From positions 2,418,001-2,482,000 of the forward strand of contig NZ_WING01000001.1 of assembly GCF_009793335.1 (NCBI RefSeq): a DNA stretch of 64,000 nt. The letters are read 5' to 3'. The notes beneath the pieces are model-generated. The model was not told the DNA's origin. It made no database searches and saw nothing but the letters and a program-made list of their open reading frames with translations. Of this stretch, positions 54,402 to 63,638 are shown one piece after another (within the stretch, counting starts at the first letter, position 1; every line of letters starts with the position of its first letter). Origin of the DNA: Actinomadura sp. J1-007 (GTDB taxonomy: Bacteria; Actinomycetota; Actinomycetes; Streptosporangiales; Streptosporangiaceae). The position numbers and the translations under genes were made by a program.

Positions 54402-54923
54402 TCAGGTCCAGTCGACGTCGCGGTGGCGGCGGGCCTTGTCGACGTACACCTGGGGCGTGTGCTCCAGGACGAGCCGGTCGTCGTCGGTGAGCTCGCGGAC
54501 GACGCGTCCCGGCGTACCGGCGACCAGGACGCCTGAGGGAATCGTCTTGCCCGGCGGCACGAGCGCGCCCGCCGCGATCAGGGTGCCCGCGCCGATCCGC
54601 GCGCCGTTCAGGACGATCGCGCCGATCCCGATCAGCGAGCCGGTCTCGACGTGGGCGCCGTGCACCATGGCCTTGTGGCCGAGGCTGACCCGGTCCTCCA
54701 GCACGGCGGGCAGGCCGGGGTCGGCGTGCAGGCAGCTCAGGTCCTGGATGTTGCAGGCGTCGCCGACGACGATCTCCTCGTCGTCGCCGCGCAGCACCGA
54801 GCCGTACCAGACGCTCGACTCGCGGCCGAGCGTCACGCGCCCGACGACGACGGCGCCCGGCGCGACCCACGCCTCGGGATCGATCCGCGGCCGATGCTCG
54901 CCCAACGTTCCCACGTAGCTCAT
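54402..54923 (-). CDS. Gamma-carbonic anhydrase family protein (left-handed beta-helix)
   Basis: A 173-residue hexapeptide-repeat protein: WVAPGAVVVGRVTLGRESSV, YGSVLRGDDEEIVVGDACNI, VSLGHKAMVHGAHVETGSLI, GIGAIVLNGARIGAGTLIAA. Metal-ligand His are in GHKAMVHG, and QDLSCLHAD supplies the first. This is the gamma-CA/YrdA/PaaY family of trimeric zinc or iron enzymes. ATG 54923. Cytosolic; activity as a carbonic anhydrase is not certain. Confidence 0.9.
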   Translation of the reverse strand: MSYVGTLGEHRPRIDPEAWVAPGAVVVGRVTLGRESSVWYGSVLRGDDEEIVVGDACNIQDLSCLHADPGLPAVLEDRVSLGHKAMVHGAHVETGSLIGIGAIVLNGARIGAGTLIAAGALVPPGKTIPSGVLVAGTPGRVVRELTDDDRLVLEHTPQVYVDKARRHRDVDWT

Positions 54924-55185
54924 GCGGCCGATCGTAGAAGCCGTCCGGGCGCGGGCACGAGGGGACCCCATCCAAGCACCCTCGGCGCGCCTCCCGGACA
55001 TAAGTGAAAGATTTACTAGGATTAGAGGCTTTGGCGATGCGGCGCGAGTGAAGAAACGGGAGCGAGAACGGTGTTCCGGTTGCGCGAATGGGGTGGACCG
55101 GACAAGAGTCGAAGCCGACGTTTCATAATCTGGCGCAACCGACCCTGACGGGGTGATCACCCCCGCCAACGACCCCCAAGGCACC

Positions 55186-56297
55186 ATGAGCAACGAAGCA
55201 GAAATCCTTCCCAACCTCCTCCAAGAAGAGTCCTACGAGTTCGAGATCGTCATGCGCGGCTTCAACCGCCGCCAGGTCGAGGATTACATCGCCCGCACGC
55301 AGCAAAAGCACCGCGAACTGGAGGCCCGGCTCGCCCGCGCCCACGACGACGCGGAGCGGATCCGGCGCGAGATGGCCGAGGTGCGCGAGGCCCGCAAGCC
55401 GACCGGCGACGACCTGAGCGACCGGCTGCGGCAGATCATCAACCTGGCCGAGGACGAGGCCCAGGACAAGGTGGCCGAGGCCGAGGCCAAGGGCCAGCAG
55501 ATCCGCAAGGACGCCGAGTCCGAGTCCAAGCGGATCGTGGACGACGCCCGCGCGCACGCCGAGCGCAACCTCGCGCAGGCGCAGGAGAAGGCCGACCAGG
55601 TCCTCGCGTCGGCGAAGAAGGAGTCCGAGAGCGTCCTGTCGGCCGCCAAGCAGGAGGCGGAGCAGACGGTGACGAGCGCGCGGCTGGAGGCCGAGCGCAC
55701 CCTCACCGCTTCGGAACGCCGCGCCAGCGTCATCAACGAAGGCGCCACCCAGCGGCTGACGCAGCTCACCAAGAACCACACCCAGGCGCTCCAGCGCCTC
55801 ACCGAGATCAACGACACCCTGCACCGGCTCCTGACGGCGGAGAACGAGGCGGGCCCGCTGGAGAAGATGGTGGAGGACGCCGTCCGGCAGGCTCCGCCCG
55901 CGCAGCGCAAGCAGCCCGCGCCCGGCGCCCAGCCGGGAACGCCGTCGCCGGCCGCGCCGTCCGCGGGCGCGCCGTCCGCGGGGTCGCCCAGCTCGTCGGC
56001 CGCGCCGGCCGCGGGCAAGCCGCCCGTACCGGCACCGGCCGCCGCCAAGCCCGCCCCCTCGGTGGTCAAGCCCGCTCCCCGGCGCCGAAGCCGGCCTCGC
56101 CGCTCCCGCAGACCGCCCCGACGATCAAGAAGCCCGAGCCGCCGGAACCGCCGGCCGCGGACGGCCCCGCCCCGGCGCCCCACGTTCCGCCGCAGGCCAA
56201 GCCCGTCCGCCCGCCGGTGGACGACGAGGGCCCCGGCCCGTCCGGTCCCGGCCCCGTCCCGCCGCAGCCCGGCCGGGGCCCCGGAGACCCAGCCTGA
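55186..56297 (+). CDS. DivIVA-domain coiled-coil protein, frameshifted at 56077-56080
   Basis: A ~370-residue protein. The N-terminal DivIVA motif is YEFEIVMRGFNRRQVEDYIA, followed by ~200 residues of coiled coil (RQIINLAEDEAQDKVAEAEA, KADQVLASAKKESESVLSAA) and a Pro/Ala-rich tail. The tail continues in another frame after KPAP: PAPKPASPLPQTAPTIKKPE ... GRGPGDPA, stop 56297; one more C at 56077-56080 joins it. DivIVA-type proteins mark curved membranes and organise polar growth or septation. ATG 55186 (AAGG upstream) is preferred; GTG 55153 is possible. Confidence 0.85.
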
Positions 56298-56312
56298 ACC
56301 CTTCCCGGCACG

Positions 56313-56360
56313 ACGTGCGCCCGCCCGCGGCTCGGCACCGCGGGCGGGCGCACGTTTTGT
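56313..56360 (+). terminator. Strong intrinsic terminator after the DivIVA gene
   Basis: A perfect 18-bp stem ACGTGCGCCCGCCCGCGG (56313-56330) with CCGCGGGCGGGCGCACGT (56338-56355), a 7-nt loop and TTTTGT. It lies 15 nt past the DivIVA stop and before the def start, so the two genes are separate units. Confidence 0.92.
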
Positions 56361-56371
56361 ACGATCTTGGG

Positions 56372-56920
56372 ATGAGCAAGAGGACCGTTACCCGTACGGA
56401 CCGGCGCGGCGACCATCCGGGCACCGCGCGCCCGATCCGCCTCCTCGGCGACCCCGTCCTACGCACCGAGTGCGACCCGGTCCGGACGTTCGACGCCTCA
56501 CTCGCCCGCCTCATCGACGACATGTTCGTCACCATGTACGAGCAGGACGGCGCGGGCGTCGCGGCCAACCAGGTCGGCGTCCCCCTGCGGGCGTTCGTCT
56601 ACGACTGCAACGACGACCGAGGCCGCCGCCACGTCGGCCACGTGATCAACCCCGTCCTGGTGACCGCCGACGGCGAGACGCTCGTCGAACGCGAGGGCTG
56701 CCTGTCGGTCCCCGGCATGAACTTCGCCACACCCCGTTCGGCCCACGCCGTGGTGGAGGGCGTCGACATCAAGGGCAAACCGGTCCGCGTCGAGGGCACC
56801 GGCTACTTCGCCCGCTGCCTCCAGCACGAATGCGGCCACCTCGACGGCCACGTCTACATCGACGTCCTCTCAGGCGAAGCCCGCCGCGAAGCCATGCGAG
56901 CCATCCGCCGCCACCCCTGA
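56372..56920 (+). CDS. def: Peptide deformylase
   Basis: A 182-residue metalloenzyme that removes the N-formyl group from new proteins. The three family motifs are present: GAGVAANQVGVP (motif 1), REGCLSVPGM (motif 2, metal Cys) and QHECGHLDGH (motif 3, HExxH variant HECGH with two metal His and the catalytic Glu). ATG 56372 is the start because upstream in-frame codons fall in the terminator. Cytosolic, near the ribosome exit. Confidence 0.95.
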   Translation: MSKRTVTRTDRRGDHPGTARPIRLLGDPVLRTECDPVRTFDASLARLIDDMFVTMYEQDGAGVAANQVGVPLRAFVYDCNDDRGRRHVGHVINPVLVTADGETLVEREGCLSVPGMNFATPRSAHAVVEGVDIKGKPVRVEGTGYFARCLQHECGHLDGHVYIDVLSGEARREAMRAIRRHP

Positions 56921-56966
56921 CCCGCCCCGAACCTGGCCCCCCGGAAGCCCCGGCGGCTCAACCGGG

Positions 56967-57017
56967 TCGGCGACTGGGCCGGGTTGGCGACTGGGCCGGG
57001 TTGGCGACTGGGCCGGT
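56967..57017. repeat. Three 17-bp tandem repeats
   Basis: Units of TTGGCGACTGGGCCGGG at 56967, 56984 and 57001 (first unit with one change), in the 355-bp gap between def and arfB that is otherwise rich in CGGCTCGGCCCGTA-like iterations. No gene seen there. Confidence 0.75.
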
Positions 57018-57275
57018 TCGGCCTCCCGCCCCGTTCGGCCTCTTGCCCCGTTCGGCGTCCCAACTCGTCCGGCGTATCGGGCCCCTCCGGCTGCTTGGGC
57101 CGTCTGGTGTCTTGCGCAGTGCGGCGACTCGACCCGTACGGCGGCTCGGCCCGTACGGCGGCTCGGCCCGTGGAGCAACCGGGCCCGGGTAACGGCCCGT
57201 TCCGTACGGCGGGGCGGGGGTTTTCGAGGAACGAGCTCGTTCGCGGGGGTGGTTCTTCGCCGCTTGCGGCGGGGG

Positions 57276-57701
57276 TTAGTCCCAGCGGGAGGAGCGTTGG
57301 CGTTTGACGTCTGAGCGGCGCTTCTTGTTCTGGAGGCGGCGTTCGTTGATGCCGCGCGGGATCTTCTTCGGGATCCGCTTCTTCGGGGGCGGCGCGAGCG
57401 CGTCCGACAGGAGCGCGGCCAGCCGGGCGCGTGCGGCGTCGCGGTTGCGTTGCTGGGAGCGGTATTCCTCGGCGCGGATCGTGAGGACGCCGCGGACGAG
57501 GCGCCCCTGGAGGCGTTCGAGCGCGCGGGCCTTCAGCGGCTCGGGGATCGACGGCGAGCCCGCCACGTCGAACGAGAGCTCGGCGGCCGTCGCGCTCGTG
57601 TTCACATGCTGCCCGCCCGGTCCCGAGGAACGGGAGAAGCGCCAGCCGAGCTCGGACTCCGGGACGGAGACCGAGCCGCGGACATGGATCTGGTCGGGCA
57701 T
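57276..57701 (-). CDS. arfB: ArfB (YaeJ), alternative ribosome-rescue peptidyl-tRNA hydrolase
   Basis: A 141-residue class-I release-factor-like protein: SELGWRFSRSSGPGGQHVNT holds the catalytic GGQ, followed by ELSFDVAGSPSIP and the basic C-terminal tail KKRIPKKIPRGINERRLQNK that enters the empty mRNA channel of stalled ribosomes. No codon-recognition domain, matching ArfB length. It frees stalled ribosomes by hydrolysing the peptidyl-tRNA. Confidence 0.93.
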   Translation of the reverse strand: MPDQIHVRGSVSVPESELGWRFSRSSGPGGQHVNTSATAAELSFDVAGSPSIPEPLKARALERLQGRLVRGVLTIRAEEYRSQQRNRDAARARLAALLSDALAPPPKKRIPKKIPRGINERRLQNKKRRSDVKRQRSSRWD

Positions 57702-57819
57702 GTCTCGATTATCCCCGCCCTCCGCCGATCATGTCGCCCCGTTTTCCCGCCCCGCGCGCGCCGGCACGGGCTGCCCGTACCACTCGACCGCCGCGCAAGT
57801 ACTTACTTACACTGGGGGC

Positions 57820-58686
57820 ATGACCGATGGACTGTTCCAGGACGGCGACCTCATCCGCGTCGTCAGCCGCGAGGGCGCGCTCATCGCGGCGGGCGGGGTC
57901 GCCTCCTTGCTCCAGACCGCCCACCCGAAGGTCGCGCAGGGCGTGTACGACCACAGCTACACCGCCGACGACCCGCTCCGGCGCCTGCGCAACACCATGG
58001 GCTGGTTGTACGCGGTGCAGTTCGGCACGCGGGAGGAGGCGGAACGGTTCAGCGCCCTGGTGCGCAAGGGGCACGAGAGTGTCACTGGGCCCGGCTACGA
58101 GGCCAACGACCCCGAACTCCAGGTGTGGGTCGCCTCCACGCTGTTCGCCGTGGCCGTGCAGTTCTACCAGCTCCTGTTCCGCCGCGAGTTCGACGAACGG
58201 GAGCTGGAGGAGTTCTACGGGCAGGCCAAGATCTACGCGACGATTCTCGGATGTCCCGAGGACCGGATGCCCGCGACGTACCCGGAGTTCCGCGAGTACT
58301 ACGCGCACATGATCGGGACGATCCGGATCACTGACGCCTCGCGGGCCATCGCCGAGCAGGTCCTGAACCCGAAGCTGCCCGTGGGACCCGCCGCCGCGCC
58401 CGGCCTCGCGGCGATCCGGCTGCTCACCGCGGGACTGATGCCCGCCCCGATCCGCGAGCAGTACGGCTGGAAGTGGGACGCCGCCCGCGAACGGCGCTTC
58501 AAGCTCCTCGTCTCGACCCTCTCGATCGTCTATCCGAGGGTGCCCGTGCGCATCCGCACGCTGCCCCGCGAGTACTACCTGTTCACCACGCGCCGGATGC
58601 TCGCCAAGCTGGGCCCGCAGCGCCGCCCTACCATCTCAGTCAAGTCCACCGACCCCGCCGAGGCCCCCGAGAGCCCCGCCGCCTGA
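57820..58686 (+). CDS. MpaB-family (DUF2236) oxygenase-like protein
   Basis: A 288-residue protein: DLIRVVSREGALIAAGGVAS, LLQTAHPKVAQGVYDHSYTA, RRLRNTMGWLYAVQFG, WVASTLFAVAVQFYQLLFRR, YYAHMIGTIRITDASRAIAE. The AHPxVAxGV motif and the later helical core are typical of the MpaB/latex-clearing-protein (DUF2236) family, whose characterised members are haem oxygenases or phosphotransfer-like enzymes. ATG 57820 after CTGGGGGC. Its substrate is unknown. A convergent hairpin lies beyond. Confidence 0.82.
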   Translation: MTDGLFQDGDLIRVVSREGALIAAGGVASLLQTAHPKVAQGVYDHSYTADDPLRRLRNTMGWLYAVQFGTREEAERFSALVRKGHESVTGPGYEANDPELQVWVASTLFAVAVQFYQLLFRREFDERELEEFYGQAKIYATILGCPEDRMPATYPEFREYYAHMIGTIRITDASRAIAEQVLNPKLPVGPAAAPGLAAIRLLTAGLMPAPIREQYGWKWDAARERRFKLLVSTLSIVYPRVPVRIRTLPREYYLFTTRRMLAKLGPQRRPTISVKSTDPAEAPESPAA

Positions 58687-58759
58687 CGCGCGCTCCGTCC
58701 GATCGGGCTGCTCTGGAGCGGCCGATCGAGGGCCACCGGGCGGGCCGCCGCGGGCTGAC

Positions 58760-58885
58760 TGGACGGCGGCTACCGGACGGGTCGGCCGGACGGCGGCTAC
58801 CGGACGGCGGCTACCGGACGGCGGCTGCTGGACGGGGGCTGCTTGACGAGGGCTGCTGGACGAGGGCTGCTGGACGAGGGCTGGC
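58760..58885. repeat. 14-bp tandem repeat, about nine units
   Basis: Units of CGGACGGCGGCTAC that shade into TGGACGAGGGCTGC along the array. It lies in the 477-bp gap after the MpaB-family gene. No gene seen in the gap. Confidence 0.8.
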
Positions 58886-58989
58886 CGTGGAGGCTGCGGA
58901 TGGGCCGTCCGGTCGGGACTGCCGGTCCGGTCGGTTGGGGCTAGGGCCTTGGGGTGGCTGTTCGGGTGATCCCGGTGGGGCGGGATGTC

Positions 58990-59033
58990 GCATGGCCGCG
59001 TGTCCCCGGGGGCCCAGGGGCACGCGGCCATGC
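58990..59033. terminator. Bidirectional hairpin between the MpaB-family and HtrA-like genes
   Basis: GCATGGCCGCGTG (58990-59002) and CACGCGGCCATGC (59021-59033) pair perfectly (13 bp), with an inner CCCC/GGGG extension. Between convergent stops. Confidence 0.75.
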
Positions 59034-59163
59034 TCTCCCATGCGCGGCCGTCGAGAGCCCGGCCCGGCTCCCGGCGACCGTTCACCGGGGCCGCCGCCCG
59101 TCCGCCCGCTCCCCCCAGAGCAAAGTCCGGACGACGGCCACCGGTGAGTTCTCGCGCGAACGG

Positions 59164-60851
59164 TCAGGTGGTGCCGTTCGCGAGGATCTGGGTGGCCACC
59201 TTCTTCGCCTCGTTCATCGGGATCGAGAAGCCGACGCCGATGTTGCCCGAGTTGCTGCCGGACGTCGCGATCGCGGTGTTGATCCCGATCACCTGGCCGG
59301 CGGAGTTGACGAGCGCGCCGCCGGAGTTGCCCGGGTTGATCGCCGCGTCCGTCTGGATCGCGTTCTTGATCACTGTGCTCTCCTGCCGGGAGAGCTGGCC
59401 GAGCCCCGGCGGCAGGTCCTGCCCGCCGCCGCCCCCGGAGTCGCCCTCCTTGATCTCGCGGCCGAGCGCGCTGACGATGCCGGACGTCACCGAGCCGTCC
59501 AGCCCGAGCGGGCTCCCGACGGCGAGCACCTCGTCTCCGACCGCGAGCGCGTCGCTGTTGCCGAGCGCGGCGGGCTTCAGACCGGACACGTTCTCGGCCT
59601 TGATCAGGGCGATGTCGCTCTTGGTGTCGGCGCCGAGGACGCGCGCCTGCGCCGTCCTGCCGTCCGCGAACTTCACCGCGACCTGCTCCGCGCCCGCCAC
59701 CACGTGCGCGTTCGTCATGATCACGCCGTCCGAGCGCAGGACGACGCCCGAGCCACCGGAGCCGCCCGCGCCCGTGCGGGCCTGGATGGACACCACGCTC
59801 GGCTGGACGGCCTTGGCGACCTGCGCCGCCGTACCGCCCTTGCTGGCCGCGCCGGACACGGCGGTCGGCCCGGAGGCGACGGTGTCGTTGCTGGTCAGCG
59901 CCGTCGACACGGCCGCGCCGACCCCGCCTGCGGCGAGGGCGAGCGCGAGCGCGGCGCCTCCGGCGAGGAGCTTCTGCCGCAGATTCCAGGCGCGGCCACG
60001 GTTCGGGAACGGCGGGGGCGGCGGCGGACCGGCGGGCCCACCTCCGTACGGCCCCATGGGTCCCATCGGACCCATCGGTGACCCGAAAGGCGGCATGCCG
60101 GGCTCCCGCGCTCCGCCGGACGGCGCACCCATGGCCGGGCCGGCGGACGGCGCGTTCATGTGCGGTCCGGCCGAGGGGGCGTTCATGTGCGGCGCGGTGG
60201 GCGGCGTGCCCATCGGTGTTCCGGCGGAGGAGGTGTTCATGGGGGTTCCAGTGGACGGGGTGTTGGGCGGTTGTGGTCCGGGGGCGAAGCCGCGTCCGGG
60301 CGGCGGGCCTGCGGCGAACGTGTCGGGGGCCGCAGCGCCGAAAGCCGTTCCGCTGCCGTACGGTCCCGTCGCGGTGTCGCCTGGACCGGTGCGCTCGCGC
60401 GGCCCGGAGGGGCCGGCGACCCAGTGGTCGGCGGACTCGTCCGTCGCGGGAGCAACCTGCCACGCCCCAGCGGACGAAGCACCGGCGGCACCACCGGAGG
60501 CGTCCGCACCCCCGAATTCGAGAGTCTCGGACCGGCCGCTCTCGGACCCGTAAGCCTCAGGCTGGGAATCCTCTGAACGCGCTTCCCCGGGCCCGTACGC
60601 CTCAGCCCCGGAGGCTCCGGAGGGCTGGGAGCCGTACGCCTCGGGCCCGTACGGCTGGGAGGCGGATTGCTCGGAGCCGTACGCCGCCTCGGATTCAGCG
60701 TCCGTCGGCTCGTTGGTGCGGGCGCCTCCGGCGGGGATGCCGTCGGGGCGGTACGCGACGTCGGACCCTGGTGGCCCAGGCCCTGGCGGCCCTGGTGGGC
60801 CGTGCCCGGGTCGTCGGGTGGCGGAGCGAAGTTCGGCTGATCGGCGGTCAT
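59164..60851 (-). CDS. HtrA-like (S1C) trypsin-fold protease without PDZ domain, frameshifted at 60805-60810
   Basis: A ~562-residue membrane-anchored protease. A ~300-residue disordered Pro/Gly/Ser-rich cytosolic N-terminus precedes one membrane helix (KLLAGGAALALALAAGGVGA) and an extracellular protease domain with the triad His (MTNAHVVAG, ~391), Asp (KSDIALIKAE, ~421) and Ser (NPGNSGGALV, ~521). It ends right after the protease domain, with no PDZ. ATG 60851 has AGGGGGA at ideal spacing (MTADQPNFAPPPDDP); one more base at 60805-60810 joins it to GHGPPGPPGPGPPG. Likely envelope stress protease, next to a two-component system. Confidence 0.85.
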
Positions 60852-60950
60852 TGTGGTCCCCCTGTCGTTCACTCACCTACGAATATGGGCCCCTTGCCTG
60901 CAACCCCCCTGAGGCGTACCTGAAAGTCACCTGAATGAAGGCGAGGCACG

Positions 60951-61000
60951 AAAAAACCGTGGCCGGAGGGACCTGCGGCGGTTGATCCCCCCGGCCACGG
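60951..61000 (-). terminator. Intrinsic terminator after the kinase operon
   Basis: On the minus strand a 10-bp stem (CCGTGGCCGG, 61000-60991, with CCGGCCACGG, 60966-60957) is followed by six T (60956-60951). It ends the RR-HK operon before the HtrA-like gene. Confidence 0.85.
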
Positions 61001-61154
61001 TGCCTGGGACGTTGGCCAGGGCGCGCGCCCCCGGCTCCGCCTGCGGAGGACGGGGGGCGCCCTGTGCGACCTAGGTAAACCGACCTACCTGAACGCACCC
61101 TGAATCATCGCCCAAGCTTCGCGCAGTACCCGGAGACGACCGGGGCGGCCGGTG

Positions 61155-63638
61155 TCAGTCGGGGGCGAGCGGCAGGAGGACGCGGAAGACGGCGCCCTCG
61201 CCGGGGGTGGAGTCCACCTCGACGCGGCCCTCGTGGGCGGCGACGAGCGCGGCGACGATGGCGAGGCCGAGGCCCGTTCCGCCGTCCTCGCGGCTGCGGG
61301 ACGCGTCGGCGCGGTAGAAGCGCTCGAAGACGCGTTCGGCCTGCTCGGGGGCCAGGCCGGGGCCCTGGTCGGCGACCTCGCAGACGGCCGCCTGCACGCC
61401 GTTCAGCGTGCCGGGCGAGAGCCTGACCTCGATCGGCGTGCCGTCGGGGGTGTACGCGACGGCGTTCGTCAGCAGGTTGCCGAGGACCTGGCGCAGGCGC
61501 GGTTCGTCCCCGAGCACCTGGTACGCGACGCCGCCCTCGACCGAGAGGTCCACCTGCCGGGACGGGGCGAGCACGCGGGTCTCCTGGACGGCGTCGGCGG
61601 CGACCGCGAGCAGGTCGACCGGGCGCCGTTCGATGGGGCGCTGCCGGTCCAGGCGGGCGAGCAGCAGCAGGTCCTCGACCAGCAGGCCCATGCGGGACGC
61701 GGTCTGCTCGATCCGCCCGATGAGCCGGTCCAGTTCCTCGGGCGTACGGGCCGCGCCCTGACGGTAGAACTCGGCGAACCCGCGGATGGCCGTGAGGGGC
61801 GTGCGCAGTTCGTGGCTCGCGTCCGCGACGAAGCGCCGCATCCGTTCCTCCGAACGTAGGGCCGTCTCCTCCGAACGTCGCGCGGTCGCCTCCGACTCCG
61901 CCCGCGCCCCGAACGCGGCTTCGATCTGCGCCAGCATCGCGTTGAGCGAACGCCCGAGCCGTCCCATCTCGGTGTTGACGTCGCCCTCGGGGACCCGCTG
62001 CGAGAGGTCGCCGGCGGCGATCGCCCCGGCGGTCCGCTCGATGTCCCGCAACGGCCGCAGGCTCGCCCGTACGACCCAGATCCCGAGGGCCGTCAGGACC
62101 GCGAGGACGGCCGCGCCGACGATCACGTCGATGACGACGAGGCGGCGGACGGTGCGTTCGATCTCGTCCATGCTGAGCCCGAGGACGAGCGTCCCGCCGC
62201 CCGGGATCGGCTCGACGAGGACCCGCCACGGCGAGCCCGACCCGCCGCTGCCCGACACCGTGAACGGCTCGTCCAGCCGGTCGGCCAGGTCGCCGGGCAG
62301 GCGCGGCCGTCCCGGCTCGCCCCACGCGCCGTTCTCGGAGACGACCTGCCCGTCGGGATTGCGGACCTGCCCGTACATCTCGCTCGGAACGCGGATGTAG
62401 AACCGCGTCTCGCCGTTCCGCATCTGCGTGATCACGGTCGGGATCGCGCGGGACACCGTGCTGCGAAGCTGATCGTCCGCGCGCCCCACCAGGTACTCGC
62501 GCAGAACGGACGAACCGGCGACGCTCATCACGGTCAGGCCGAGCGTGACCAGAACGAGCATCCCCGCGATCAGCTTGACCCGCAGCGGAACGCGTTCCCC
62601 CAGCCGCTCCGCCCGCCCCCGAGCCCCCCACGCCCAGGGCGCCCCTCGACCACCCCGCGAACTTTGAGGACCCCCCGGACCCGTTCCGTGAGGGCCACTT
62701 GGACCCGTTCCGTGAGGGCCGCCTGGACCCGTTCCGTGAGGGGCGCCTGAACCTGGGCCTTGCGGGCCGGCCGATCCTTGGCCGTAAGGACCGCCGGGCC
62801 CGGGTCCGTGAGGACCGACCGGGCCTGGCCCGTACGCACCGCCCGCTCCTAGGCCGTAAGGGCCGTCCACGCTTGTTGCATGAGGACCGCTTGGGCCTGC
62901 GCCGTGAGGGCCGCCCGGGGCCGCAGGACCGGCGACGCCCAGAGGACTACCGACGCCCGGATGCCCGGCGAGGACCGGGGAACCCGCAGGGCCCTGAGCG
63001 CCGCCGGACCCCGGAGGACTGGCGGACGCCGTCCCTGGCTGGTAACTGGGATAGGCGGTCGCTCCGAAGCTCTGGCCGTCCGCCTCCGAGCCGTGTGCCT
63101 CAGCCCGGCCCGTACCTCCGGCACTCCCGGACGACGGCGTTCCCGAAGAGGTCTCTAGGCCAGGCGGCGTCCAGGCCGCTCCTGCCCGGGCCTCCCCCGG
63201 AAGTTCGCCCGCATTCGGCTCACTCGCAGGCGTCGCCCAAGGCTGAACCGTTGCAGGCTCCACCGTGACCTTGCCCAGCCCCGGATCGCCCTCCGGTGAC
63301 GTCCCAGGCTGGGCCGCCTCCGCCTCCCCTTCCGCCTCCGAGGCGATCTTGCTCGTGCTCGTCTCCGCCTCCGGCGGCGACTCAGGCTGGACAGCCTCCG
63401 GCGGGGTCCTGTCCGTGCTCGGGTCGTCTTCTGGCGGCGTCCAAGTTTGGGCCGTCGAGGCTTCCGGCCCCAGCTCCGGCTCCGGCTCCGGCTTTGGATT
63501 TGGCTGGGCCGTGCTCGCGTCCGGGTCGCCGTCCGACAACCGTTCCGCAGAACGGGCGGGTGGAGTGGGCCGCGGAAGCGGGCCTTCCGGAGGGTCTGAG
63601 CCGGGTGGGCCTGCGGGGCGGTCGGGTCGGGCGGTCAT
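61155..63638 (-). CDS. Sensor histidine kinase with long disordered N-terminus
   Basis: An 827-residue kinase. The first ~340 residues are disordered and Pro/Gly-rich with GPHGTGPGG repeats. Then TM1 (VKLIAGMLVLVTLGLTVMSV, ~350-372), an extracellular sensor domain, TM2 (VIVGAAVLAVLTALGIWVV, ~500-520), HAMP, HisKA with phospho-His in ADASHELRTPLTAIRGFAEF (~607), and HATPase_c with GNLLTNAVAYTPDG, EVADQGPGLAPEQ and GGTGLGLAIV. Its ATG overlaps the response regulator stop (TGATG). It senses an envelope signal and phosphorylates the partner at 63638. Resembles mycobacterial TrcS/PrrB-type kinases. Confidence 0.93.
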   Translation of the reverse strand: MTARPDRPAGPPGSDPPEGPLPRPTPPARSAERLSDGDPDASTAQPNPKPEPEPELGPEASTAQTWTPPEDDPSTDRTPPEAVQPESPPEAETSTSKIASEAEGEAEAAQPGTSPEGDPGLGKVTVEPATVQPWATPASEPNAGELPGEARAGAAWTPPGLETSSGTPSSGSAGGTGRAEAHGSEADGQSFGATAYPSYQPGTASASPPGSGGAQGPAGSPVLAGHPGVGSPLGVAGPAAPGGPHGAGPSGPHATSVDGPYGLGAGGAYGPGPVGPHGPGPGGPYGQGSAGPQGPGSGAPHGTGPGGPHGTGPSGPHGTGPGGPQSSRGGRGAPWAWGARGRAERLGERVPLRVKLIAGMLVLVTLGLTVMSVAGSSVLREYLVGRADDQLRSTVSRAIPTVITQMRNGETRFYIRVPSEMYGQVRNPDGQVVSENGAWGEPGRPRLPGDLADRLDEPFTVSGSGGSGSPWRVLVEPIPGGGTLVLGLSMDEIERTVRRLVVIDVIVGAAVLAVLTALGIWVVRASLRPLRDIERTAGAIAAGDLSQRVPEGDVNTEMGRLGRSLNAMLAQIEAAFGARAESEATARRSEETALRSEERMRRFVADASHELRTPLTAIRGFAEFYRQGAARTPEELDRLIGRIEQTASRMGLLVEDLLLLARLDRQRPIERRPVDLLAVAADAVQETRVLAPSRQVDLSVEGGVAYQVLGDEPRLRQVLGNLLTNAVAYTPDGTPIEVRLSPGTLNGVQAAVCEVADQGPGLAPEQAERVFERFYRADASRSREDGGTGLGLAIVAALVAAHEGRVEVDSTPGEGAVFRVLLPLAPD

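Noticed and set aside
51336..54536. A 1066-codon plus-strand frame over the EccA-like gene
   Set aside because: Low-complexity Arg/Gly antisense frame with no family features.
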